A DNA stretch of 64,000 bases from Allodiplogaster sudhausi (Eukaryota > Nematoda > Chromadorea > Rhabditida > Diplogasteridae): contig CALZFC010000017.1 of assembly GCA_945643635.1 (NCBI GenBank), positions 2,702,001 to 2,766,000 of the forward strand, read 5' to 3'. A program made the translations under genes and the position numbers. The notes under the pieces were generated by a model that was given only the letters and a program-made list of their open reading frames with translations, was not told the DNA's origin and searched no databases. Position 1 is the first letter of the stretch. Each line of letters starts with the position of its first letter. Below are positions 13,094 through 25,179 of the stretch, piece after piece.

Positions 13094-13550
13094 CCCCTCT
13101 CTCTCCACCTTATTCTCCTTCAACCCCGTCTGACAATGAGTTGTCCTTCTCGTTGCTGAGAAATCGCTGACTATTGGAATTATCAGGACTGGTTAGTACA
13201 TACATACTATTCATGTATGTACTCTAATATCGTCCACCTTCTCGAGAATTCTGCCATTTTTCTCACTTTCTTCCAAGAATCATTCTTATTCACGTGATAT
13301 GCGAAACGTATTTACATACATAAGCGTGTATGACGACTACGATGTTTGCTTTGCGTCGCCTCACGCTTGAGTGCTTTACCACAAAAACAAAGCATTGCTT
13401 TGTGAATTTACATATGTTCATTATTATATTTAGATATGAACATTTTGATATACTATTTTGTCGACTACGATTCACGACGTCTTTCTGTTCCCTATCGATC
13501 GATCTCTGCATTCATCGAGTCTAAAATTCCTCTTTCGATGGCAGATCTTC
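11160..13550. other. Stretch without recognised gene
   Basis: Several open frames occur on both strands, but none joins into an exon chain or shows a known motif. A short (CT)n block (13,050-13,090) and ACATACATATGTA repeats (about 12,800-12,955) are present. A 190-codon minus-strand frame at 12,428-13,000 crosses these repeats and is probably noise. Confidence 0.4.
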
Positions 13551-16002
13551 CTTAAAGAAGCTCAATCACCGAAAAAAGATATGTAAGATTTCAAACCTTC
13601 AAACCTTCCTACGAGCATGATGTTTTCTTAGTTGGTGCGAACTGCGAAAACGCACACGAGAATAAGAGTACCTAGGGTTCGTTCATGCGTTAATCTTTTT
13701 CGGTGATCATAATCTCTTAGATTCCTCTTGATGCCGATATATGGGAGTTGCTCTCCAGGCGATAGAAATGAAAATTAGCAAGAATAAATATTCGAGTAAT
13801 AATTAGCGATTCATGGAATTTGGAAATGGCCAGAATTGTACAAACTTTGGAATGTACATAGTGCATAATGGTGAGGTTTCCCTAAACAAATTCAAGTTGC
13901 GTCCACCCGTTTATTTTTAATCTCTAAATGTGATTTTTGAATTATCAAGTGCCTTCATATCTCTTATGAGGCGCGGGACATGTTCCACCATTCACGACAA
14001 CACCATGCTTGAAAAGTCATGTTCTTTACATTCGAATGTGATACAGAGATCCTCTCGATGCTGCTATATGGGAGATCACTATACGAACAAAATCCAATGA
14101 GTATATAAAGGATAGTAGCTGCTTGATGCACGAAAGAATGTGAGTACCTAGAGAGAAAGAGAGTTTGGGAGAGAGAGCGAGTGAGGGATAGAGAGGGAGA
14201 GAGAGATAATACTAGAAAGAAAGATAAAGAGAGAGAGAGAGAAAGAATGCGAGAAAATGTGCGAACGAGATAGAGGGCAGAGCATCAGGAAGGGAAAGAG
14301 CGAAAAGGGAATACTGAGACAGTTTGTAGAACTTGATTTTTGTACATTGATTCTGCTTGATGGCATTCGGGAAGTAAAATATGGGAAGGAAGCGTTTTTT
14401 GTTTGTTTTTGAAATACTCATGCTCTATTATCAACGAAATAGAGTCAGCCATCTTACCGTACATTTGCTTGCGTATTACAGCGATGAAGACGTAGGGATG
14501 CGAGATTACGGTATGGAATGCCACTTTGTTAGAAGATTTCAGTACACGCAACAAATTGCTGAATAAAAACAAATAGTAGTTCGTGCCAAACATTATATGA
14601 TCACTTTCAATCATGACAATATTGAAAGAAACACATGATTTCATGAATAACACTCACGAGATGAAAGCTGAAAATACTACTCATTATACGAAAATACGAA
14701 AATGGCCTATAAATTGACATCTATCCATTGTAAATAAGGCGAGAGAGAGGGAGATAACGTAAAGATATAAGAGAGTGAGATGGGGAGAAAGAGGAACATA
14801 ATGAGAGAGGAAGAGAGAGAGAGCGAGAGAGAGAGAGTTATACTGTATATCCTCATTTTCCCCGGCCAATCGTAAGCGTTATCTTTATTAGTAACCGTTC
14901 TAGTTATGCACTTTTTTTCTGGGAATGTCTTTGAATTTACTGATAAACATTGTCGCACAAATCATAATGACATGTGTTTATATGTATGTACATATCATGC
15001 GAGAACCGTACAAGAAAATGGCAGATATGGTGTCAGGAGATCCTTCGTCAAGTGGTACCTATGGTTATGGCTTATTGTTAGCAAATTGCTATGTATGTAT
15101 GTACATAGATTGCTAAAGTTTGACATTTATTAAAATGGCTACAATTTCATGAATGTTTTTTTTACTGTAGATTCTACGCCTGCCGGAATCTGATGGAGTG
15201 AAGTGGCCGCAGAATCTTAAAAGACTAACTTCAAAATGTGTTTTTTTTTGTTTCATATATAATTACTGTACTTTGTGGAATTATAGATTCATATGTACAA
15301 TTTCATTTCCTCCAAAAAAGAAAAATTGCAAACAATTTCGAATTAGACTTTTTCTCTCGAGAGTTTGCAAGCGGCATTTAAAATTACGGAACTCAATTGC
15401 ATCCTCATTTCTTCTTCTTATTCTTCTTCTTCCTCTTTTATGCTTTCCGCACAGCGAAAGAACTCGCTCAATTTGGTGTTATTGACAGGTCGCCATAATT
15501 TAAATGCATGTTCTTTTTAAATATTTCTTTTTACTCCACCTTCAACTTCCTTTGGGGATCTCTTTTCACGTAATTTCTTGTCACGAACCTGGAGTATTTT
15601 GTCCACATGAATTGTGCTAATGTGGATGCGACTCGTGTGCGTTTTGCTTTTATCGATAAGTGGCCTGACACGGCAACAATAACATTGGGCGAAAACACCG
15701 ACCGCTCACGATGAGCCCACCAAGTCAGACTGAGCTGATCCACTTAAACAGATCAATTTAGCCAAGAATCGGCTTACATCGAACAACAATCAACACCAAG
15801 CGATATCAGATACCAAGAAGCATTCGTGGAATGCACAACTGTTTAGGCGCTACAAATACAGTACCGCCCACGAGCCGGTGGATGCGGTGTGGCTCGGAGC
15901 CGTCCGATCCGTATCCCCTGGCTCGTGGATGGTACTGTAGAGTGCGCATCGAATAGAATACAGTAAGGTATGAATGAGGAACGACGAGTGGAAAACAAGA
16001 AG

Positions 16003-16322
16003 CTAGTAGTCGCCGCGAAGCAAGCAATCCCGTCCACACTTGACCTCCATTCCACTCTTGGCTAGTGCCTTGCTTGGGAACGGCAGTGTCTTCAGCGTGT
16101 TAGCCACGTCCAGGCGGCCGAATTCTGTCGCCTCACACCGGAAACGATGCAGGATGCACAGCAAGGTTGCAGTCGAAAAGGCCGAATCACCGCCACCTAC
16201 CGTATCTTAAAGTGGCCGGAAAATGGTATTTGAATTTTCGCGCTGTTGATCAAGGAAACAGAGAAAGTGCAAAAAGGGCGAAGGCCTTTTTTCAGAAGGC
16301 CTGTTGCACTTTAATACAGGGT

Positions 16323-16368
<46 letters not shown>

Positions 16369-16381
16369 AGAAAGAGAGTTT

Positions 16382-16420
<39 letters not shown>

Positions 16421-16517
16421 AGATATGCTTACCAGACTCCATTTTAGGTGAAATCGGCAGTGATAGAGCGGCCTTTGCTAAGAAAAGCAGGAAGATTGCG
16501 GTGAAGACCTGTTGCAT
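16003..16517 (-). CDS. Secreted four-cysteine peptide, copy C (95 aa)
   Basis: Exons complement(16003..16205, 16433..16517), phase-1 intron with GTAAGC donor and TTTAAG acceptor; the intron is almost all (GA)n on the plus strand. Exon 1 gives signal peptide MQQVFTAIFLLFLAKAALS and then LPISPKMESG. Exon 2 begins DTVGGGDSAFS and carries CILHRFRCE and KCGRDCLLRGDY before a TAG stop. This copy has an extra in-frame segment (KSGMEV) just before the second motif compared with its sisters, which argues for selection on the frame rather than decay. Family unknown; likely secreted. It sits in the same relative position to chemoreceptor remnants at 17.6 kb as copy E does to the intact chemoreceptor. 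Confidence 0.65.
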
Positions 16518-16664
16518 TTGATAAGTTTTTTTTCTTTTAGTGTCTCATCTCAGCGTATGAACACGTTTTATCAAAACTAGGGAAGGGGAGGAGTGAATTT
16601 CATTCTCTTGGGCTCTTTCTCTCCCCCTCTCTCGCTTTTCTCGCTCTACTGCTCTCCCGCTCTG

Positions 16665-16712
<48 letters not shown>

Positions 16713-17610
16713 CCTCTTTCTCTGTCTCGATCTGTAAAGCGAGAAAATTTCCTAAGCGAAATTTCATATTTCTGTATGGTAAACAGGTGTTCTATTTTTA
16801 AATATAAATGGAAATAATCAGCAAAGATTGCCGGTGCTGAGGAAAGTAGATATCTAAAGATGAATAGAAAGTTTAGAGATCGCAAAACGTCGGAAGGAGG
16901 ATGTGAGTAAGTCTACTCGCGTTGTTTCTATCCACCCCTCGCTCTCTCTCTCTCTCCCCTATCTCCTTCTCTTTCTCTCCTATATCCATCTCTCTCTCCA
17001 ATCTTCTTCTTCTTCCTCATATATGTACTTCCCGAAGCAATAAAACAAAATGTTATTTCCAAGATCATATATCATTGCGTACGCAATTTCGCATGTCGCC
17101 AGATACAAGTGTTTGACAAAAAAAAAACCGTAAATGCGCACGCATCTTAACTCTCTTTTGAAATTTGAACACATTTATTTATTTAATTGTAAGTTCTCCT
17201 TCATATGTGCTCTTGACAAAATTTGAACGAATTCCTTTGGCGCACCTTACCACGTTTTAGCCACGTGAACGAATGCAACATGTTTCCTCTCTCCGATTAT
17301 TCATTGTCAGTGATGAAAACAAAACGGAATTTTCTGCTAACCATAAGAAACGGTGAAGGTTAGCCAAAATAACGTAAAACTGTCAATACGAATATGTGTT
17401 GGAAGGCTGTTTTGATTGAAACTACATACATATGTTGTACATTTGTTGTCCATATGTATGTACACCATCAATTGTTCATAACAGTAAACAGTCATTAAAA
17501 AAACGTAATTACTATAAGAAATTTGCATGAACTTCTTCTTAAAAAAAGAAATGGAAATCGATTATCGATTATAAGATTAGAAATGAATTATCGATAAGAA
17601 ATGGATTGGA

Positions 17611-17971
17611 GCCGGGCCCGGGCGGCACATTAAGATGGCAGCCAAAGATGGGGAAGGTGATCGACATGATCTCGGGAAGAAAAAAAGCTACGGTTAAGGA
17701 GCTAACGGTAAAGCTAGGTTAAAAGAGTTAAGGCTAAAGTTTTTTTTGATGAGGCATGTTATTATTTTGCTTGCGTAAATATCAGGATAAAGGCGTTAAG
17801 ACAATAGATGTCACGTTGTATGGAGCGAATTTGTAGGCAATGGTTGTCAGATTGTGAAGAACCAACTTTGGAAGCTGCGAATTGCTGCGAATTCAAAGAC
17901 AGGCAGACCTGCGGGATGAGCGTGAGAAAGAGCTGCAATTGAATCCGGCCATTAGATTCGAGTCTGCGAGT
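17611..17971 (-). pseudogene. Chemoreceptor remnant (TM6-TM7 exons)
   Basis: The plus-strand text from 17,611 (GGCGGCACATTAAGATGGCA and onward) matches exon 8 of the intact receptor at 28.85-28.92 kb, and 17,880-17,971 matches exon 7 at 29.07-29.14 kb. The part of exon 8 that carries the terminal KDYR, and the last exon, are missing, and indels interrupt the rest. It is a decayed copy in the same orientation as the intact gene. Confidence 0.7.
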
Positions 17972-18786
17972 TTTATTTTGCTTTTTATGTACGCATTTTT
18001 TTAATAAAACTATATTTCATCACGAAAATATAAATTCTTAAATTTCAAGGTGGGCGATCACCGAAAAGTCGTTCTCGATATATAAAACATCTTAGATATT
18101 TTGAAATAGTTTTGGGCATGTCGATAAAGAATATGAAAATGAACATCCACAAAGAAGATTCATTTTCATGTACATACATATATGCACTTGAAAGTGCAAG
18201 TTTTGAATCAAATTCTGATTGGTGTGTCAGTTCAAACATGTGATGTTATAGTATGCTAAATACAACATTTGGTCGAAGGAGTTCCATCGCGCAAGTCGCT
18301 ATGCTCGTCCGAAAACGGGTTGCTTGAGTCGTACAATGATGAAGAAGCAGAATCTCGCTCATCCTGATCGGCAGAGTTGGACGTTGGAAACAGGGAAGAC
18401 CGACCTTCGTCTTCCATCTTCGGACCTATAGGAGCACCATTATAAATTTCAGAAGATCACATTGAGACATGTACGTAACATTATTTATAATATTGACAGC
18501 AAAAATGACGGAAATACAACGACGAAAATATTTGTGGCAAAAAGAAGATAAATTTGTGACAGAAAATATTCTGTGGCGGTAAAAAAATAAATTTAAGGAC
18601 AGCAAATATCTTGTGCCAAAAAAAGACAATTTTGTGACACAGAAAAGGTTTACTGAAAGGCAAAACGTTGTGCTCTGGGTGCATTGTAATCTCTGACCAC
18701 TATGTGCTATGAAATATAACGTTTTGTTTTTTTTACTCGCTCTAGCTTACCTCCGCAAATCTCTTTCATGGTTCGACAAGTCAGAA

Positions 18787-20609
18787 ATGACTTCTAGTCT
18801 TTCGAATATGGAGACGGAAACCTCTGCCATGGACATCTCAAGCGATACTTTGACGGCAATCTCTACTGTAGAAATTACATGTATCGGTGTGTGCAGCTTT
18901 CTAAACGTCTGACGTGAGAATACTTCAATTCATGATAGCTCATTCAAATGATGGATGCAAGCGACAGAGAGGAGAGGGAGAGAGAGAGAGTGAGTAATAA
19001 TGAGCGAAAAAAAAAGTAGAGCAAGAACAATAAGAGTGAGGGAGACTGAGAGAGAGAAAAAGAAATAGAAAATGAGAGAAGAGGGAAAAGAGAAAGTGGA
19101 GGGGAGAGAGAGTGGAGAGTAAGAGAGACAGAGATCCTACCTTCTCACTATGGTCCTGAACATCTTACCCTAAAAAGTTGCTCTGCCCTAGAAAAGTCTA
19201 CGAGGTCCCACTCTCACTCCACGGTGGCAATGAGGTATCTTCGTCCTATTTTTGTACTTGATCTCCAGCTCTATTCCATGTATTGGTGTGTAATAAATTT
19301 ATTATGAACGCAAATAACTGCAAATGATGAACGGTGTCATTATATACAGAATACAGATGTCTGAAGGGATCTCCCTCTGCACCAACTCGCTCGCTTTTCC
19401 GTAGGAGCGGCGCACTGATAGGCCGCTACAATTACAACATCATCGCCTTCGCACTCGTCTGTCGCCATTTCAGACCGGTAAGTGTAAGTCTACTAAGGCT
19501 TCGGAGGCTGTCCATAGACTTTAAAATCTACCGTAATCCTAAAGAAAAGATCATGCAAGACGAGAGACGCCGACAGTAAAGTACGCTTGATTTTAAGCTC
19601 CATTGACCGCATTAAACATTCTGTGAAAGCTGACCGAGTTTTGTGGAACTTTTATTTCTTCTTCTTCTTTTTCTTCCTATTTTCTCGCTTTAATTTTTGC
19701 ATGCAAATTTGCGAAAAAGCTTATTGCAATTAAAGAGCCTTCAGCTCGCCGGCTTCATCGACGGCGGCTGGTTCCTGTTCACGACGGGATGAGTCTATCA
19801 CGAGTGATAGAGAGATGGAGTATGGCGGGTAGTACTTGAGATGGAAAATTTGATTTATTATGGCGGGAAATTCAAACATCAACCAGGTCGGGATCTCTCT
19901 CTCTCACTCTCTCTGCTTTGCTATTTATATCTCTCTTTCTCTTTCCTAGTTCTCTATATCTCTCCCTCTACTCCCTCTATCTTTTTCTATAACCTTTTCT
20001 CTTTCTCCTTCTCTCTCTCTCTCTCTCTTACTCTCTCTCTCTCTCACTCTCTCGCTCTCTCACTCTCACTCTCTCTCACCCTCTTTTTTCTCTCTCTCCC
20101 TCTCTTCCTCTCTCTCTCTCACTCTCTCTTACTCTTTCTCTCTCAACCTGTCACTCTCTCTTTCTCTCTCTTTCTCTCTCTCACTCTCTCTCTCTGACTC
20201 TCTATTTCTCAATCTCTCACTCTCGTTCACTCTCTTTTCTCTCTCCCTCTCTCTCTCACTCTCCCAGGGTGCGAGTAACTCGATGGTGACGGCGGCAGTC
20301 ATTTGGGTGAGCCTTTCTGCCTGCTTCATGCTCCTCGAAAAAATTTTTGGTTACTACATATTTCTTTAAATCTATTTACTACATCTATTTTCCATTTTTC
20401 ATACCTCCGCAATGGGCGCTCTATTTCTCCCTCTCTCTCTACCTCTCACTCTCTCAAGCTGTCTCTCCCCCTTTCTCTTTCCCTGTTTCTCTTGCGCTAT
20501 CTCTCCCCTGCTCACTCTCTCCTTCTATCTCTCTTTCTCCTTCTATCTCCCCCCACTCTCTCTTCTAATTCCAGAACCGCCGTCCTTGGCTGGTCTCGCA
20601 AGTTCCTAA
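18787..20609 (+). pseudogene. Decayed str-type chemoreceptor copy
   Basis: Recognisable pieces of the intact gene follow in order: exon 1 from ATG 18,787 (MTSSLSNMETETSAMDISSD); exon 2 with TM1/TM2 at about 19,366-19,479, where the reading frame is broken by a stop (CCGTAGGAG against CGCAGGAG); exon 3 at about 19,750-19,800, with a stop in GGATGAGTC where the intact gene reads GGATGGATC; exon 6 at 20,272-20,335; and exon 9 ending TAA at 20,609. Exons 4-5 and 7-8 are gone, and the space is filled by about 390 bases of CT tract. It cannot encode a receptor. Confidence 0.8.
19885..20275 (+). repeat. Long imperfect (CT)n tract
   Basis: Nearly 390 bases of C and T with rare A or G, mostly CTCTCT, CTTT and CACTCT units, inside the chemoreceptor pseudogene. 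It creates long Ser-Leu open frames that are not real proteins. Confidence 0.9.
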
Positions 20610-21645
20610 ATGGCCCTCCCGAGGTGACCTTCATCACGAGCAGCGTCGTCCATGGCCTGAGTATCGCGTCGCCGTCTCACGTCGATTCCTAGTAGATAGT
20701 CCATTTCTAAATGATAATTAATTTCTAATCGATGATAATACTCGATAATCGCTTCCGAGCACTATTTAAAAAAATTTTAAGCAATATCTTACTGTATTTA
20801 CGATTTTTTGCGATCATTAATATGTATCAATTATTTATTATGTTGATATGCAGATCTATTAAAATAGTTTTCCAAGGAATATTCTTGCTGATAGTTTACG
20901 TTTTGTTTCTTACCAGTAACTTCCCTTTTTTGTTTTCATCACTGACAATGAATAATCGTAGTGAAATATATTGCATTCTTTCACGTGATTAAAACACGCA
21001 TATGCATGCATTAACATAATATATTCTTTATGGGTACGTTATTTCAGTAATTCGAAAGACTTGTATTTGAGAGCGAGGGATATTACGTACACAATGATCT
21101 TGGAGATACCTTTTTGTTCTAACGCTATATCAGGAGTAAGGAGAGAGATGTAAAATAGAGGTTGTGAGAGCAATAGGCAAGTAAGAGAGAGTGAGATAGG
21201 AAGAGGGAGAGAGAAAGAGAGAGGCAATAGTGAGACAGCGCGAGTCCACTTACACACATCTTTGTTAAAAGGTGCTGCGATCTCTAAACTTTCTCTTAGC
21301 CAATAGACACATCTTCTTCTACGTTTGCTGATTGTTTCCTTTTTTATCTTAAAACATGACTAAACATCTGCTTATCACATAAAAATTGCAATGAAGCGAA
21401 AAAAATGAGAAAGTCGCTTAGATCATGCTCTCGCATTTCAAACTAGAAAGTATGTCTTATGGTAAGCGAATAAGGAAATTCTAGCTCATTGAGAGATCGG
21501 TGCTAAGACAGTGAAATTCACTCCTATCCCTCCTCCACTCCTTCCCTCCTCCCATTCTCTTCTCCCCTTTCCTCCTCTCCCTGATAACCCATGCTTATAA
21601 TATAAGCTGATTGTGAGATAAAGTTTGGAAAGAAAAACATATCAC

Positions 21646-22079
21646 ATGCAAAAAATCTTCGCCGCAGCCTTCCTGCTTTTACTCCCAAAAGCAGCTCTAT
21701 CACTGCCGATCTCACCGAAAACAACATCTGGTTAGAATCCACCCTCTCTCTCTTTGTCTAACTTTAAAAAAAATGGCAATAAGCGCTTTTTTGCGCTTTC
21801 TTTAGCTGCTTGAACAGGGACGAGCGCGGCAATTTAAATGTTTGTTTTGAGCTACTTTAAGGAACGGTTACCGGCGTCAATTCTGCCTTTTCGCCTTCAA
21901 TCTTGCTGTGCATTCTTCATCGTTTCCGGTGTCAGGCGCGAGAAGTCGACCGCGTGGAAATGGCCAGAACGCTGAAGACGCTGGAAATATCGAGCAAGGC
22001 ACGCGCCAAGTGTGGACGGGATTGCCTTCTTCGCGGGTGGCGCTATCATTCTCTTGAAGAGTCTGTCCAGGGACCTTAA
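21646..22079 (+). CDS. Secreted four-cysteine peptide, copy D (100 aa)
   Basis: Exons 21646..21730 and 21862..22079, phase-1 intron (GTTAGA donor, TTTAAG acceptor). The signal peptide is MQKIFAAAFLLLLPKAALS, then LPISPKTTSG. The mature part has CILHRFRCQ and KCGRDCLLR, then a longer tail (GWRYHSLEESVQGP) shared only with copy E. This is the only copy on the plus strand, inside the left arm of the inverted duplication. A GTGGCG donor-like site right after CLLRG and an acceptor-like CCAG|GG at about 22,070 would allow an alternative end (DLKNKHNPQEK...). Function unknown; 4 Cys could form two disulfides. Confidence 0.65.
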
Positions 22080-22781
22080 AAACAAGCATAATCCTCAAGA
22101 AAAGAATATGCAAGATGAGAGAAGCAGACTACGGCAGATTTTAAGCTCCATCGACAGCTTTTTTAAACTCCTCATGCTTACACCCTCTTATGAATTCCAC
22201 TCGTGTCGCACTCAACGGTACCGCTCACGAGCCAGGGATTCCGCTCGGAGTCGCAAGGCTTGTCGGTGGTACTGTAATTGTAGTGCCAACAGACTTGTGC
22301 ATACCGCGAATACTTGGTATCTATGTAATATTGCTTGCAATTAATTTTTGCTAGACGTAGGCCGGTTCTTGGCGAGCAGGACTTTTTTGAATGGATATCC
22401 TCTGTTTGATTACAATTAGATGGGCTCATTGTGAGCGGTGGCCCATTTCGCCCTATTGTATTGTAGTATATTGATAAACTCGTCGCTAAGCATACTCCCA
22501 AATCCCATCGACACCTTCACGACAGCGAAGAAGCAGAAGAGCTTAGTTGCTTTTGGAAAAATATTCTGGACGCCTGAAAAACATGATGGTGAAAAGAGAT
22601 CATCGGAGGGATTTGAGCTAAAGAAAAAATAAGGGAAACAGGGCTTCTCACAGACATAATCGAATATTTCAAAGACAATCGCACATATTTAAGCGAGATA
22701 GTGCAAAACACCTAAAGAAAACGATTACGATTGGTCGGGGAACGTGAACGTCTGTATACTGTAGAGCTCTCGCTATCTCTC

Positions 22782-22820
<39 letters not shown>

Positions 22821-24074
22821 TGCTCTCTCTTTCTTACTCACTCTCGTACAATTTATTGATGTAATTATACGATGTATGTATACATCGTACATATGCATAT
22901 TCATACTTGGTAATGAGTTTCCTTGAATATTATCCATGAAATCATCTATTTCTTTCAACAAAGTAGTATTTTTTTAATATAGTAAGTTGTTACGAAACGT
23001 CTAAGAATGTGGCTTTCCATACCCTAATCGAATCCCTTCATCTTGATCGCCGGAAGACACAATCAAAAATATCCAGTATATCTGCCTGTTCTTTTTCTCT
23101 ACTCCCCATTCTTTAGTATATCAGAAAACATGTTGTTGTTACTCATTCGATCGTATTTGTCTTGTGATCTCCCACTTAGCGGCATCTAGAGGATATTTAT
23201 ATCACATTCGATTGTAAAGATCATGACTTTTCAGGAATGGAGTTGTTGTGGGTTAAATAAGTCTCATGCCCCATATGACATTTAAAGATTAAAGATAAAT
23301 GGGATTAGACAACTTCTACTTGTTAGCCAAGGGAAACTACACAACCACACACATTCCCTAATTATTTCCCAAAGATTTAACCTTGGTAGTTTTCACTTCA
23401 ATCGCACATGGAACAAAAAACATAGTATGTTTCATTAAACGAGGACTCGGCATTCGTAACTATTTTAATAAATGTCTTTTGGAACCTTCATTGCAACGCG
23501 CTAACAATTATCAGTAAGCCTCACTACATTCTTCTTGGATTTCTCTCTCCTGTGATGTCATGTGCTTGTATGATAATGTTTAGAAGTGAACTATTATTTC
23601 AAGGACATTTACACATATTTAAGCGGATAGTGCAAAAGACCTAACGAGAACACTTACGATTGGTAGGGGAACGTGAACGTCGGTCGGTATACGGTAGAAC
23701 TCTTGCTATCTCGCTCCCTCTCGCTCTCTCTTTCTCTTTCTCTCCCTTTCTCTCTATCGCTGTCTCTATAAATCTCTTTCTCTCTCTCTCTCTCACTCTC
23801 TCTTTCTCTCTTTTTCAATGGATTGATGTAATTACACGATGTACTTAAATGCATGCTCATACTAGGCAATGAGTTGTCTTGAGTGTTATCCATGATATCG
23901 TCTATTTCTTTCAGCATTCATATTGTCGTTGGTTACAAACTAGTAATCTTATTCAGTAAGTTGGTTTCTTATTGTTCAGGCTCTAGTTTTTTTTATCTCG
24001 CTCTCCCTCTCCTCTCTGTCGCTTGCACCCATCATTTGAATGAGCTGTCATTAATTCAAGTATTCCCTGGCGTA

Positions 24075-24205
24075 TAGAAAGCTGCACCCACCGATACATG
24101 TAATTTCTACAGTAGAGGTTGCCGTCAAAGTATCGCTGGAGAGTATCGCTGTTCATGGCATAGGTCTCCATATTCGAAAGACCAGAAGTCATTTCTGACT
24201 TGTCG
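24075..24205 (-). pseudogene. Third copy of chemoreceptor exon 1
   Basis: The minus strand reads MTSGLSNMETYAMNSDTL before the frame is lost by indels; the region continues to the exon 1 border (ATCGGTGGGTGC). Upstream DNA (24.2-24.96 kb), including the run GGATGCTTTATAT and TAATATTTATGAGTCAT, parallels the 5' flank of the intact receptor at 31.2-32.4 kb. Only the 5' end of the gene was copied or kept here. Confidence 0.65.
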
Positions 24206-25016
24206 AAACATGAAAAAGATTTGCGGAGGTAAGCTATAGCGAGTAAAAAAAACATTATATTTCATTGCACATAGTAGGTAGTCAATGCACCCAGAGCACA
24301 ACGTTTTGCCTTTCAGTAAACCTTTTCCGCGTCACAAACTTGCCTTTTTTCCCAATAAAATTTCGCGCTTACTATTTAGTTTTACCACAAAATATTTTCT
24401 GTCCTTAAATTTCCTTTTTTTGGCACAAAATATTTTCTATCACAAATTTAACAATAAAAAAATCTGTTCATTTTATTTATGTTTAAATATTTAATATGAA
24501 TAATTGCGAATAGATAGCTGCTGTGCACTGGCACAGCGTTTTGTCCCCAAACTAATGGGAAAAATGCTAATGAAAACTAATGGAAACTAACTAAACTAAA
24601 ATAATCCAAAATCATATTAAATGTTTTACTTCAACAACCGTTATCTTGCAAAATAAAAGATTACCGAGCAACCAACAAATTTAACGAAAATCAAAATGAA
24701 TGTATGTATGTGCATTGAGAGAACGCAACTGAAGATAACAAACTACTGTACATGTTGTTGTACTCGGCAGAAAAGGATGCTTTATATATGTATAAATAAT
24801 GAATATTCCTCTGGGAAAAACTGAAAGAGAAAGTAAATGAAGCGTTCTACAAACTTACGATTAACAGTAGAAATCAATTTGCATTATCGAATGCAGAAAA
24901 TGTGTGCAGAGCTTTAAAAATATTGGTGTAATATTTATGAGTCATTCATACATTATGGCAGGTGGATAATTATATGTAAAATGCAGGCTGATGTGAGTTG
25001 AGAACAAGATGGCAAC

Positions 25017-25179
25017 CTGTCGATATCATCATATTCTAACAAATCTCTGATAATATCTTTTCGAACCCTAGGCTTGCAAACGGTTATCGCAGAATCCACT
25101 AGACGACGCCGCCGGAGGCTGGAGCAGCACACTATCTCTACCCTATTGGGATGCAAATTTTGATAGATTTTTCTCCTAC
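25017..25179 (-). CDS. Orphan coding-like exon with CC motif
   Basis: On the minus strand CACAATCAG precedes 163 open bases ending at CGACAG|GTTGCC. The translation includes HPNRVEIVCCSSLRRRRL, ITVCKPR and IIRDLLEYDDIDR. The CC pair and later C recall a secreted peptide (insulin A-chain-like spacing was considered but does not fit). No partner exons were found and the region is absent from the sister duplication unit. Treat as a candidate only. Confidence 0.25.

Larger units (their letters stand above)
13900..18250 (-). repeat. Duplication unit C (peptide gene plus decayed chemoreceptor)
   Basis: Sequence from about 13,900 (block with GAGGCGCGGGAC and ATATGGGAGATCAC) through 18,000 parallels, in the same orientation, the block from about 25,640 to 29,140. 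It contains peptide copy C and remnants of the chemoreceptor 3' half. Homology is broken by indels and divergent microsatellites. Confidence 0.55.
18480..23420 (+). repeat. Left arm of a large inverted segmental duplication (unit D)
   Basis: Read on the plus strand this segment holds, in order, chemoreceptor remnants and peptide copy D, then a conserved tail (22.7-23.4 kb, including the CT tract and GAATGTGGCTTTCCATACCC). The right arm holds the same order inverted. Matching checkpoints include TACACAATGATCTTGGAGAT (about 21,088) against its inverse near 27,960, and the 20.75-20.96 kb AT-rich block against 28.11-28.33 kb. Confidence 0.75.

Noticed and set aside
25017..25179. Insulin-like A-chain in the CC-containing exon
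   Set aside because: The CC-x3-C-x8-C spacing is not met: after CC the next cysteine is 15 residues on. Kept only as an orphan exon.
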